Shown: piece after piece, positions 1-7,491 of the stretch | How the letters are laid out: every line of letters starts with the position of its first letter | Numbering within the stretch: the stretch's first letter is position 1 | Assembly: GCA_945873625.1 (NCBI GenBank) | Contig: CAMCDS010000023.1 | Span: forward strand, 1 to 37,849 | Direction of reading: 5' to 3' | Source of the DNA: an uncultured Porphyromonadaceae bacterium | GTDB taxonomy: Bacteria; Bacteroidota; Bacteroidia; Bacteroidales; Muribaculaceae | Length of the DNA stretch: 37,849 nt | The notes under the pieces: model-generated | What the model was told of the DNA's origin: nothing | Database searches by the model: none | Seen by the model: the letters and a program-made list of their open reading frames with translations, nothing else | Position numbers and translations under genes: made by a program

Positions 1-125
1 GATGCGGGCATCGAGACCGATGAGGCCTGGCGAAATCAGCCAAAAAAGACCTTCAAGGGGATAGAAAGAATTTATTGCAGAAATATGTTCAAATTAATTC
101 GTGTTAAATTCAAACATACTCTAAG
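1..125 (+). repeat. Right part of a palindromic interspersed repeat (copy A, cut by the window edge)
   Basis: This stretch matches 2108-2232 almost base for base, with about nine differences in 125 bp, in the same orientation. It holds the central hairpin GATGCGGGCATC at position 1 and the right terminal inverted repeat (TTCAAACATACTCT) near 109-122. The left arm would lie before the window. It sits beyond the 3' end of the Omp28-like gene and its terminator. The family is not one I can name. Confidence 0.85.
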
Positions 126-151
126 CCGCTGGTGGAATGAGGACAATAAAG

Positions 152-182
152 AAACCGGAGCCGACACTGTCGACTCCGGTTT
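152..182 (-). terminator. Rho-independent terminator of the Omp28-like gene
   Basis: An inverted repeat AAACCGGAG (152-160) pairs with CTCCGGTTT (174-182), with an inner CGAC/GTCG stem and a three-base loop. Read on the minus strand it is followed by a T-rich run (TTTCTTTATT). It starts about 20 bp after the stop codon of the minus-strand gene ending at 204. Confidence 0.85.
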
Positions 183-203
183 TGTCAGGGTATGGCAGGC
201 AGG

Positions 204-2012
204 TCAGGGCCTTACCATCACCTTGCGTACGCTGCCGTCGCTGTAGCGGATGATGTTGATGCCGGCGGCGGGGGCGTCGAGACGGCGTCCGTCGAGGGTG
301 TAGCGGGCTGTCTCTACCACTTCGCCTGCAGTCTCCACGGCCTGCACGCCGCTCATGTCGACGAAGGGCTTGCCCGACGTGTAGGCCGACGAATTGCTGT
401 TGAGGAACTTGCCGGTGCGGCCGTCGCATATCACGGCTATCACGCGCAGATAGTCGGGCTGTGTGAGCACTGCCTCCGGGATGCCGTCGAGGCTGAACAC
501 GTAGGAGTGGGTGTAGCTTTCGCCGGCCACTACTTCAGCGGGAATCGAGCCGGGGAAGCCGTCGAAGTCCGTGCCGGCCACGGCCACGTCGTTGAATATG
601 AGGCCGGTCATCTTCTCGCCGCCTTCAAGGAACATGCGTCCTATCTCATTGTCCATATAGGGGTATTCCTCGATTGTGCCGCCCGAGAAATAGTTTGACT
701 GTATCCATTTCGGGTCGCTGAGGTTGTCGGCCACGAGGAGATAGCTGACGCGGTAGTCGGCTCCGGTATGGTCCTTGATGAAGCGGGAAGTCGAGGTGGC
801 ACGGATGGCCTTGTGGCTGTCGTCGGTCCATTCCACCGACACTTCAACGTCGCCTTCGGGAATGAATTTGCGGAAGTCGTCCCAGTCGGTGAATATGTCT
901 TTGAGGTTGACCGACGTGGAACGGTTGATGTATGCAGCCGGGAATCCACTTACGTAGTTCGGGGTCTTGCCGTCCCACGACATGGGGTCGCCGTTGTGGT
1001 AGGCGGCGGCGATGAAGAGGTTGCCTTTAAGTTCCTTCATCATCTCGAGAGCCATATAGCCGCGGGGACAATATCCGCACCAGAGGCCGGTGTATTCCTC
1101 CACGAGGGGACGGTTGACAGGGAGGAAGGCGTATATCTCAGCGGTGCCTTCGGTAGCGGCGCAGTCCACGCTCTTGCCGTTGACCGATGTTACGCGGATT
1201 TCGACAGGGTAGTTGCCTGTGGCGTCGATTGCATCGAAGTAGATGCGGGCTTTGCCCGAAGCGCCGATACGTCCTTCGATGTCAGCGGCGAGCTCGGCCA
1301 TGCCTGTGCCGCTGTAGTCGCCGGCCTTATATGCGTATCCGATGCTCTCTATAGGCTCCATAGCGCCGTTGACCACGGTGGCAAGCGTGCTGAATTCTTT
1401 GCCTGCCGCGCCCTGCGCAGTGCCTAAGGTGATGTAGGCGGCACGTTCGGGGAAGTCGCCTTCGAGCATCACGGTCATGGCGCTTACCTTGCCCAGCTCC
1501 TCCGAGGCGGCTCCCCAGCGCAGCTTGGTGCGCGAGGTGTGGAGGTAAAGGCCCGAGGGGTCGGTGCCGTCGACCGTGCTCACGGGAGCCTCGGTGGCCT
1601 GGTTGACATCGGTTACGGTGAATGAATATCCCACGTAGCATCCGCCGGCGGGGATGGTATAGGGGGTGTCGAAACTGATTTCGAGCACTCCGTCGGTTAT
1701 GGTGCCGCTTTTCGAGTCGATGTCGGGGGCGTTGACGTTCTTGCCGTTCTGCTTCTTGAGCTTCAGTTCGCCGGTGAGCCATGCCGAGGCGTCGGCCGTT
1801 CCCTCCGAGGGGATGGCTACGCGTATCCCTTTCACTCTGGCTCCGGCGAAAGAGGGATTGTCGAGGCGCACGGCCACGTCGTAGGTCTCGGCCTTGCCTG
1901 TGCCCCAGCCCGAAGGAGCGGCGTCGCCGAAGTTGTAGGTGAAATCTATGTCGGCTCCGTGGGCGGCTGTCGCCGCAAGCGCGAGGCCGAGGGCGTAGAG
2001 AAATTTATTCAT
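204..2012 (-). CDS. Secreted Omp28-like protein with thioredoxin-type CGYC motif and Por-like C-terminal tail
   Basis: 602 residues. The N-terminus (about 1-19) is a signal peptide ending in AAHGA, so the product is exported. The first 290 residues are beta-rich and not recognised. From about residue 300 the protein resembles the Omp28 family of Bacteroidota outer-membrane proteins, a thioredoxin-like fold; the motif WCGYC places two cysteines at 312 and 315. Redox activity is possible, but family function is poorly defined. The last ~35 residues (ARYTLDGRRL ... GINIIRYSDG ... KVMV) look like a type IX secretion/sorting tail and nearly match the tail of the next gene upstream. The gene is monocistronic: a terminator lies downstream and a palindromic repeat immediately upstream. 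No canonical promoter is visible in front of the start, so it may be driven from the repeat or by a divergent promoter. Confidence 0.85.
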   Translation of the reverse strand: MNKFLYALGLALAATAAHGADIDFTYNFGDAAPSGWGTGKAETYDVAVRLDNPSFAGARVKGIRVAIPSEGTADASAWLTGELKLKKQNGKNVNAPDIDSKSGTITDGVLEISFDTPYTIPAGGCYVGYSFTVTDVNQATEAPVSTVDGTDPSGLYLHTSRTKLRWGAASEELGKVSAMTVMLEGDFPERAAYITLGTAQGAAGKEFSTLATVVNGAMEPIESIGYAYKAGDYSGTGMAELAADIEGRIGASGKARIYFDAIDATGNYPVEIRVTSVNGKSVDCAATEGTAEIYAFLPVNRPLVEEYTGLWCGYCPRGYMALEMMKELKGNLFIAAAYHNGDPMSWDGKTPNYVSGFPAAYINRSTSVNLKDIFTDWDDFRKFIPEGDVEVSVEWTDDSHKAIRATSTSRFIKDHTGADYRVSYLLVADNLSDPKWIQSNYFSGGTIEEYPYMDNEIGRMFLEGGEKMTGLIFNDVAVAGTDFDGFPGSIPAEVVAGESYTHSYVFSLDGIPEAVLTQPDYLRVIAVICDGRTGKFLNSNSSAYTSGKPFVDMSGVQAVETAGEVVETARYTLDGRRLDAPAAGINIIRYSDGSVRKVMVRP

Positions 2013-2030
2013 GGCTGTCAGTCTGGAATG

Positions 2031-2232
2031 TTAGAGTATGTTTGAGTTTAACTTCTATTCACTTGAAGAGGATTTTTTGAGATGATTTCGCAAGTCGAAG
2101 AGGGAGCGATGCGGGCATCGAGACCGATGAGGCTTGGCGAAATCAGCCAAAAAAGACCTTCAGGGGGATAGAAAGAATTTATTGTAAAAGTATGTTCGAA
2201 TCAATTCGTGTTAAATTCAAACATACTCTTAG
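2031..2232. repeat. ~200 bp palindromic MITE-like repeat (copy B, complete)
   Basis: The ends are ~20 bp inverted repeats: 2033-2052 (AGAGTATGTTTGAGTTTAAC) pairs with 2211-2230, one mismatch. Inward, the left arm 2053-2091 is again roughly complementary to 2137-2177, including GATTTCGC (2084-2091) against GCGAAATC (2137-2144), with a short CGATG/CATCG hairpin in the centre. The right arm holds ~36 extra bases forming a second stem (AGTATGTTCGAAT with ATTCAAACATACT). There is no ORF. It lies between the start of the Omp28-like gene and the terminator of the next gene. The structure resembles a non-autonomous miniature element or a structured intergenic repeat; no target-site duplication is convincing. 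Confidence 0.8.
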
Positions 2233-2263
2233 AAAGGCTGCCGGGCACAATAGTCCGGCAGCC
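2233..2263 (-). terminator. Rho-independent terminator of the Fn3-containing secreted gene
   Basis: GGCTGCCGG (2236-2244) pairs perfectly with CCGGCAGCC (2255-2263) across a 10-base loop. The minus strand continues into TTTCT. It lies 37 bp beyond the stop codon of the minus-strand gene ending at 2300 and directly abuts the palindromic repeat. Confidence 0.85.
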
Positions 2264-2299
2264 CTTGCGATTCACTTTTTTATATCACTTTTCACCTAA

Positions 2300-4411
2300 T
2301 CATTTCACGAAGACTTTTCTTACCGAGCCGTCGTTGTAGCGTACGATATTTATGCCGGGTACGGGCTTGTCGATCTGACGGCCGTCGAGGGTGTAGCGTG
2401 CCACCTCTTTGGCGTCGGAGGCTGCCTCGATCTCACCTACGAGGTCGAACTCCGACTTGCCGGTAGTGAGGTTGACGAGCATGCGGCCTGCGTCCATCGA
2501 CTCGATTTTCTTACTTCCCTCGCCCATCCAGGCTCCGGCGCGGTATGCGTAGAAACCGAAGGCGTCCTTGTCGAGGTTCTCGAACTTATAGGAGGTATTT
2601 TCCTTGTCCGCGTCGTAGCGACCGAGCCATGTGTAGGTGTTGTCGCCTTTCTTCAGGGGCTGGGTAACGGTGATGTAGTCGATGAAGATGGGAGCCTCGT
2701 CGGGACCGGAGATTGCGAAGTTGGTCTCTTTGAGTCCTTTGGTCGGAAGGGTGATTTCACCTTCGAGCTTGTTGCCATCGGCCTGGAGAGCGATTACCTC
2801 GTCGGCGAAGCGGATTCGCACCTCATAGTCTTTCATGGGGCTTTCCACGCAGAGGGATAAAGTTGCCTGGTCGGCGTTGGCCACGTAGAACGTGGGCGAG
2901 GTAAGACGATAGCAGCCGTAGTCGTCCACTCCGAGACCTGCTTTGCCCTTCACGAGGAGGATGTAGTCGTCGTTACCGAATTTCCATCCGGGTGTGGAGG
3001 TGAGGTCGTCGAACACGATGTCGCTGTTTTCACCGGTGAGCTCGGGATTGTTGATGTCGGTGGCGTCGGTGAGGTCGTTGGTTGCATCGAAGTCTTCTTC
3101 GAATACGATGAAGTTCTCCTCATCCTCGGTGGCCTGGTTCACGCCGTAGAGGTCTACGGTGTAGCCCTCGGCCTTGGTGATCTTGCTCCAGTTGGCGGTG
3201 AAGCCGTTTTCGGTAACGTCGGTGGCCTCAAGGTTTACGGGAGTGCCGATTACGTTCACCGGACGGATATTCTCGGGCGAGAACGTGTGCTGGTTGTGGC
3301 TGCGCACATCAAAGTAGTACTGCTTGGCGGGATCGAGGTCTTCGTAGGTGAAGGTGTAGAGAGTGGCGCCTTTCTTGCTGTCGACGATCGCGAGGTGGTT
3401 GTAGGGACCCTTCTGGGGGATGAGCATATCGAGAAGTTCGTCTACCGAGACCCCATACATCTTGGCCATATCTTCAAGATACTCTTCTACGGTGTAGCCC
3501 ATCTCCTCAATCTGCTTGAGTTCTTCCTCGGAGAAGAGGTATTTGTAGGGTTTCACTGTCTTGTACTGGGGGTTGCCGTCTCCGTCATAGCCTGTAAGCT
3601 CGTAGAGGTAAACATAATAGTTTGAAGATTTGCGAACGGGCTGGAAGGCAATGGTGAACGAGTCTTCGGTAGCGGCCGTGAAGCCTTCTACCACAGGGCA
3701 GCCGATGAATTTGTCGATCGACTGTTTGATTTTTACATCATCGACGAGCATGTGGCCCGAGCAGGCAATCTGGAAGAATGCGTCGTTGTGAGCGGTATAG
3801 TTGTCGAACTCGATGGTAACCTCACACCATCCCTGGTCGGGGAAAAGGGGACACATCACGAAGTTTCCGCCTCTGAAGTCCGGACCGAAGTCAAATTCGT
3901 CGTCGTAATCGTCAGTGCCCAATCTGGCCATCAGTGACGTGCTGGTGAAGTGAAACTTCTTCATTTCTCCGTTCTCGTCTTCCTCTTCCCATTCGGTGAA
4001 GAGAGCCTTGGCGAGGAAGGTAACGGTGATGGTGCCCGAATAGTCCATCTTGGGGGTGCAGATATATGAGGGATCGGAGGGGTTGAGGTTGAAGAGGCCT
4101 GCCGAGCCGCCTGCCATTGCCACGCGGTGGCCGGTCCACTGTGCTCCGTGAGTGAGCTCAGGGTCGATTTCCGCGTTAGAGAAGTAGCTGCAGAGGAAGT
4201 TGTCCCAGTCGGGATTTTCGTTGGTACCCGCGGTAAAGGCGCTGAAGTCTTCCGTTACGATGGGGTCTGCTTTGGAGACCGTAACGGTTTTCATGCGGTC
4301 GTCGGCGGGGCGCTCGCCCAGAGGCGTAACGGTTACCTTCACCGCCGAGGCGCTGCCGCAGCAGAAGAGTGCGGAAGCGGCCAGAATAGTGGTTAGTAAA
4401 TCTTTTCTCAT
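2300..4411 (-). CDS. Secreted multidomain protein with fibronectin type III-like repeats and Por-like tail
   Basis: 703 residues from the ATG at 4411; this start is chosen because it begins directly with a signal peptide (MRKDLLTTILAASALFCCG), while the longer frame adds 19 residues that spoil it. Residues ~45-230 resemble the 'choice-of-anchor' beta-sandwich regions of Bacteroidota surface proteins. Two Fn3-like segments follow (EGFTAATEDSFTIAF and LEATDVTENGFTANW). A second sandwich-like region sits at ~460-590. The C-terminal ~35 residues (ARYTLDGRQI ... GINIVRYNDG ... KVFVK) are nearly the same as in the neighbouring Omp28-like protein, as expected for a shared sorting tail. No catalytic motif is visible. 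A promoter with TACCTTTG lies upstream and a strong terminator downstream. The exact function is unknown. Confidence 0.85.
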   Translation of the reverse strand: MRKDLLTTILAASALFCCGSASAVKVTVTPLGERPADDRMKTVTVSKADPIVTEDFSAFTAGTNENPDWDNFLCSYFSNAEIDPELTHGAQWTGHRVAMAGGSAGLFNLNPSDPSYICTPKMDYSGTITVTFLAKALFTEWEEEDENGEMKKFHFTSTSLMARLGTDDYDDEFDFGPDFRGGNFVMCPLFPDQGWCEVTIEFDNYTAHNDAFFQIACSGHMLVDDVKIKQSIDKFIGCPVVEGFTAATEDSFTIAFQPVRKSSNYYVYLYELTGYDGDGNPQYKTVKPYKYLFSEEELKQIEEMGYTVEEYLEDMAKMYGVSVDELLDMLIPQKGPYNHLAIVDSKKGATLYTFTYEDLDPAKQYYFDVRSHNQHTFSPENIRPVNVIGTPVNLEATDVTENGFTANWSKITKAEGYTVDLYGVNQATEDEENFIVFEEDFDATNDLTDATDINNPELTGENSDIVFDDLTSTPGWKFGNDDYILLVKGKAGLGVDDYGCYRLTSPTFYVANADQATLSLCVESPMKDYEVRIRFADEVIALQADGNKLEGEITLPTKGLKETNFAISGPDEAPIFIDYITVTQPLKKGDNTYTWLGRYDADKENTSYKFENLDKDAFGFYAYRAGAWMGEGSKKIESMDAGRMLVNLTTGKSEFDLVGEIEAASDAKEVARYTLDGRQIDKPVPGINIVRYNDGSVRKVFVK

Positions 4412-4465
4412 AATGTATGAATTAAGAAAAATACAAATGTCCCGGAACCAGAATGATTCCGATTG

Positions 4466-4496
4466 CAAAGGTAAGACAAAAAGTTATTGATTCAAG
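4466..4496 (-). promoter_or_regulatory. Bacteroidota-type promoter for the 2300-4411 gene
   Basis: On the minus strand, TACCTTTG (4473-4466) fits the -7 consensus TAnnTTTG and CTTG (4496-4493) lies 19 bp upstream in the -33 position. The predicted transcript starts near 4459, leaving a leader of about 50 nt. Confidence 0.7.
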
Positions 4497-4515
4497 AAAA
4501 ATCGGGACGTTCGGT

Positions 4516-4555
4516 GTATTAAAACGTGTTTTGATACGTCTTCCGGTATTAAAAC
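4516..4555. promoter_or_regulatory. Three copies of a 10-bp motif, likely regulator-binding sites
   Basis: GTATTAAAAC occurs at 4516-4525 and 4546-4555 on the plus strand, and once inverted (GTTTTGATAC, one change) at 4528-4537. The cluster begins about 20 bp upstream of the -33 element of the promoter serving the secreted gene 2300-4411. This position suits an activator. The neighbouring TPR/AraC-type regulator is the obvious but unproven candidate. Confidence 0.5.
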
Positions 4556-4628
4556 AGGGAAATCCGGCACGAGAAGCAGATGATAACCGCCGGATTGTCG
4601 GAAGGTACGTAGGGGTCGAAAAATAAAC

Positions 4629-4647
4629 AGGCCGGGGACACCGGCCT
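4629..4647 (-). terminator. Rho-independent terminator of the TPR/AraC-type regulator gene
   Basis: AGGCCGG (4629-4635) pairs with CCGGCCT (4641-4647), five-base loop. The minus strand then reads GTTTATTTTT. It follows the stop codon at 4685 by about 37 bp. Confidence 0.8.
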
Positions 4648-4684
4648 TAATTCTTGACTTTGATTTTCAATTCTCAATCCGCCC

Positions 4685-6379
4685 TTATTGGCCTTTGCGG
4701 CTCATGCGCCAGTATTCGGACGGGGTGAGGCCGGTGGTTTTCTTGAAGAGGGATGCGAAGGAGGTGCGCGACTTGAAGCCGACTTTCTCGGCCACATACT
4801 CCACGGTGTGGACCTCGAAGTCGGTGGTCTGCATTATGCGGCATGCCTCGCGGATGCGGTAGCTGTTGAGAAACTGGTGGAAGTTGGTGCCGGCGCAAGC
4901 GTTGATGGCTTTCGAGACATTGCGCTGCGACTCGCCGAGCATCGAGGCGAGGCTGTCGATGCCGAACCCCTGCGCGTAGATTTCCGACGAAGCGTCCATG
5001 AGCTTCAGTATGCGCGAGAAGAGCACGCGCAGGTATTCCTCGGGCGGCTCGCTTTCCCTGCCGGCGGGTTCATCCTCTTTAGGCTCGGGAGTGTCCGGCG
5101 CCGAGGGAGCTGCCGAGGCCTCTTCCTGATGGTTGATCACCATGCGGTAATGCGTCTCGAGGTCGAGCAGTTCGCGGTTTTTCTCGAAGAGGATGCGATG
5201 GTTGCGGCGGAGGTTGAAGAACATGTATACGAGCACGACCATCAGTATCACCACCACGGCGATGACGGCTATGGCTATCGTAAGGTTGCGCCGCTCTTTC
5301 TGACGCTGTATCGACAGCTCGCGGATTTCGTCGTTGGTCTTCTCCACCTGCCGGAGCATCTCGAGGTTGCCCACCTTGCTGAGTCCGGAGTTCTGCTCCA
5401 TCTCCTCTTTGAGCATCAGGTATTTGAACCGGTATTTGTCGGCCGAGTCGGGCTTCTCCACGCGGGTAAAGAAGTTCATCAGGTGCATATAGGTGTAAAG
5501 CTCGTAGTCCACGAGCCCGAGGTCGCGTGTCAGCTTCAGGCGGTCGCGCAGTATCCCCTCCTCGGCCACGAAGTCCCCTTTGCGGTCGTAGACGTATTGG
5601 AGCAGATACATTATTCCGTAGAGGTAGCGTTCTCTGAACGATTCGTCGGGCGGGGCGATTCCGAGAGCCTTCTTCAGAGCGCTTTCGGCCAGCGCGTAAT
5701 CACCTTTATAATACGCTCTCATTCCCGAAAGCACGTCTACGCACAGCTGTCCGTAAGGGGATGAGGCCGGGAAGCGGTGGCCCACCACCTTGTTGACGGC
5801 TCCCGCATATGCGCCCCAGCCATTCTCCTGAAGCTGCATTATCGACATGTTGATGCAGAGTCGGGCTATGATGTCTTCGTTCTGGCTTTCGAGCGCGCGG
5901 TCCATAGCCTCGGTAAGCAGGTTCTTTACGTTGTCGGCTTTTGTCTCCTCAGAATCACCACACACGGTGTAGATGTTGGCCAGCCGCATGAGAATCTGGG
6001 AGAGGTTGTAGTCGTCGCCGTCCTCTTCGGCTATCATGCGGGCTGTCGAGAGGTTGGTGTAGGCTTTGGGGAAGTCGAAGATGCGGAAGCTGTAGATGTT
6101 TCCGAGGTGCGACATGGCGATTATCGCGTTCTTGCGCGCCTCGCGGTCGGTCGGGTTGGCGTAATAGCGGTTTGCCACCACGCTGAGGGCTGTAACGGCC
6201 TTGTCGAGCAGAGTGTCGGCGTCGATGTACGACGAGGCTCGCCCGATCAGCTCCGGCGAAGGGCGCGATTCGAGCTTCACGTAGTCGGCCGGGGCCAGTG
6301 CGTAGGCCGTTAACCCGCTGACATATAGCAGCGCGGCCATGATAAACGGCAGTATGTAGACCTTACGCATCCGATGCAT
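4685..6379 (-). CDS. Membrane-anchored TPR sensor with C-terminal AraC-type DNA-binding domain
   Basis: 564 residues if translation begins at the ATG at 6379 (another ATG at 6370 is equally possible); the 46 extra residues of the longer frame extend upstream past the predicted promoter. An N-terminal hydrophobic signal (KVYILPFIMAALLYVSG) is followed by a helical TPR-like region (~40-345), one transmembrane helix (~365-389), a short coiled linker, and an AraC/XylS-type double helix-turn-helix (~454-559) with the second helix pair VAEKVGFKSRTSFASLF. The topology implies a periplasmic sensor directly joined to a cytoplasmic DNA-binding domain, a layout known in Bacteroidota. It lies immediately upstream of two secreted-protein genes, one of which has repeated 10-bp motifs before its promoter. 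The ligand and targets are unknown. Confidence 0.85.
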   Translation of the reverse strand: MHRMRKVYILPFIMAALLYVSGLTAYALAPADYVKLESRPSPELIGRASSYIDADTLLDKAVTALSVVANRYYANPTDREARKNAIIAMSHLGNIYSFRIFDFPKAYTNLSTARMIAEEDGDDYNLSQILMRLANIYTVCGDSEETKADNVKNLLTEAMDRALESQNEDIIARLCINMSIMQLQENGWGAYAGAVNKVVGHRFPASSPYGQLCVDVLSGMRAYYKGDYALAESALKKALGIAPPDESFRERYLYGIMYLLQYVYDRKGDFVAEEGILRDRLKLTRDLGLVDYELYTYMHLMNFFTRVEKPDSADKYRFKYLMLKEEMEQNSGLSKVGNLEMLRQVEKTNDEIRELSIQRQKERRNLTIAIAVIAVVVILMVVLVYMFFNLRRNHRILFEKNRELLDLETHYRMVINHQEEASAAPSAPDTPEPKEDEPAGRESEPPEEYLRVLFSRILKLMDASSEIYAQGFGIDSLASMLGESQRNVSKAINACAGTNFHQFLNSYRIREACRIMQTTDFEVHTVEYVAEKVGFKSRTSFASLFKKTTGLTPSEYWRMSRKGQ

Positions 6380-6406
6380 GGGGGTGATGGGTTTGGATAT
6401 TTTCCT

Positions 6407-6438
6407 CAAAGTTAGCAAAAATTTCCGGTCCGGGCAAT
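6407..6438 (-). promoter_or_regulatory. Promoter of the TPR/AraC-type regulator gene
   Basis: Minus-strand TAACTTTG (6414-6407) matches TAnnTTTG; ATTG (6438-6435) stands 20 bp upstream where TTTG is expected. The predicted start of transcription is near 6401, about 22 nt before the ATG at 6379, which supports that start. Confidence 0.65.
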
Positions 6439-6684
6439 TCTTGGCAGCAACCTTTTTTATAACTTGTAAATTGAACTGTTGAATTGCATTTTTTAAGTCG
6501 GATATTTTTGGGGGCAAAGTGCTTTAGGTAAGATGAATAAACTTGTAAATGGCTGTTTGCAAGTTGGGGCTGAAATTTTTGGATAGGGCAACTGGGGGCG
6601 GCATAAATGCCGCTCACGGAACGGAGTGAGGACGGGAGGGCGGACGAGGCGGGGGGACGGAAGGCGGGGTGGGGATAAAAAGAG
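6439..6684. other. Intergenic stretch between the regulator gene and tRNA-Tyr
   Basis: No gene is supported. The left half is AT-rich and contains AACTTGTAAAT twice (6461-6471 and 6540-6550); the second copy is also paired with CAAGTT at 6565-6570. A lone plus-strand TATTTTTG at 6503-6510 has no well-spaced -33 partner. A short hairpin GCGGC/GCCGC lies at 6598-6613. From 6614 to 6680 the sequence is purine-rich and featureless. Confidence 0.5.
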
Positions 6685-6712
6685 CCGGGCGGCTTCTCAC
6701 GAGGCTGCCCGG
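6685..6712 (-). terminator. Terminator of tRNA-Tyr
   Basis: CCGGGC (6685-6690) pairs with GCCCGG (6707-6712), and six further pairs including two G-T wobbles extend the stem to a four-base loop. On the minus strand it is followed by CTCTTTTTATCC. It lies 45 bp past the tRNA 3' end. Confidence 0.85.
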
Positions 6713-6756
6713 TGATAGAGTTGTCGTTGTTGTTTTGCTTATGTGTCGATTTTACG

Positions 6757-6839
6757 TGGGCGAAGATGGATTCGAACCACCGAAGGTATAAACCAGCAGA
6801 TTTACAGTCTGCCCCATTTGGCCACTCTGGTATTCGCCC
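6757..6839 (-). tRNA. tRNA-Tyr (anticodon GTA)
   Basis: On the minus strand the 83-nt sequence has a seven-pair acceptor stem (GGGCGAA with TTCGCCC), discriminator A, anticodon loop CTGTAAATC giving GTA, a long variable arm as expected for tyrosine tRNA, and the T-loop GGTTCGAATCC. The 3' CCA is not encoded: the genome reads ACG after the stem. It has its own promoter and terminator. Confidence 0.97.
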
Positions 6840-6880
6840 TTGCTACGGTCCGCGCCTTGCGGCGGCGAGCTTTCACGCTG

Positions 6881-6911
6881 CAAAGTTAAGCAAAAATCGC
6901 GTATCTGCAAA
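6881..6911 (-). promoter_or_regulatory. Promoter of tRNA-Tyr
   Basis: Minus-strand TTTG (6911-6908), a 19-bp spacer, and TAACTTTG (6888-6881) match the Bacteroidota consensus exactly. The -7 element ends 42 bp before the mature tRNA 5' end. Confidence 0.85.
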
Positions 6912-6963
6912 ATTCCGGATATGTTTTTTCGCTTTTTGTGTCGTTTGCCGCTCCGATTTCCGG

Positions 6964-7491
6964 TCAGGGAAGGGGCATAAGCCAGTCGGTGTCGGCATCG
7001 GCCGGTTCGTGTTTGCGGTCGGTTTTGGGAGCCTGTCGTGGTGCCGGGGGCGGGTCGGTCAGTTCGCTGTCGGTCATGTCGATAGGGCGCATTGACTCGG
7101 GGAGGGCGCTGATTCTGTCGCGCTGGGCTTCCTCCTTCACTTTGGCCAGACGGGCGCGGAGATCTGCAATTCGGCTCAGATACCCCGCCTGTTTCTCCTT
7201 CATCAGTTCGATGTCGCCAATTATCTGCTCCATTGTCGACTCGTCGGCTTTCTGCGCCTCGATCTCGCTGAGGAGACGGGCGCGCACGTCGGCCAGCTGC
7301 ACGGCGAGGCTGCGTCGCGAACGTTTGAGCTTTTCGGTCTCGCGGGCTGCCGCCTCCTTCTCGCGTCTCAGGGTCTCGACGTCGGCTTCGAGGCGTTCGA
7401 TCTCGACGCCGAGGCGCATCGATTCGGAGCGCGCCTCGGCGAGGGCACGCGCTGTCCTGACGGGATGTAGGAATGCTTCGAGTGCGTTCAT
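6964..7491 (-). CDS. Coiled-coil protein of unknown function, coupled to the receiver/ATP-grasp gene
   Basis: 175 residues. Residues ~15-130 are one long run of heptad-like, charge-rich helix (for example RLEADVETLRREKEAAARE), predicting a parallel coiled coil. The tail (~140-175) is proline-rich and disordered (DPPPAPRQAPK). There is no signal peptide or membrane segment, so it should be cytoplasmic. Its ATG overlaps the TGA of the 1000-residue gene upstream (ATGA at 7491-7488), which predicts translational coupling and suggests that the two proteins act together, for example as a scaffold or dimerising partner. I do not recognise the family. Confidence 0.8.
   Translation of the reverse strand: MNALEAFLHPVRTARALAEARSESMRLGVEIERLEADVETLRREKEAAARETEKLKRSRRSLAVQLADVRARLLSEIEAQKADESTMEQIIGDIELMKEKQAGYLSRIADLRARLAKVKEEAQRDRISALPESMRPIDMTDSELTDPPPAPRQAPKTDRKHEPADADTDWLMPLP

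Noticed and set aside
4688..5764. Long open frame (358 codons) on the plus strand opposite the TPR/AraC regulator
   Set aside because: It is antisense to a gene with clear domains, its translation has no recognisable motif, and such frames are common in high-GC DNA.
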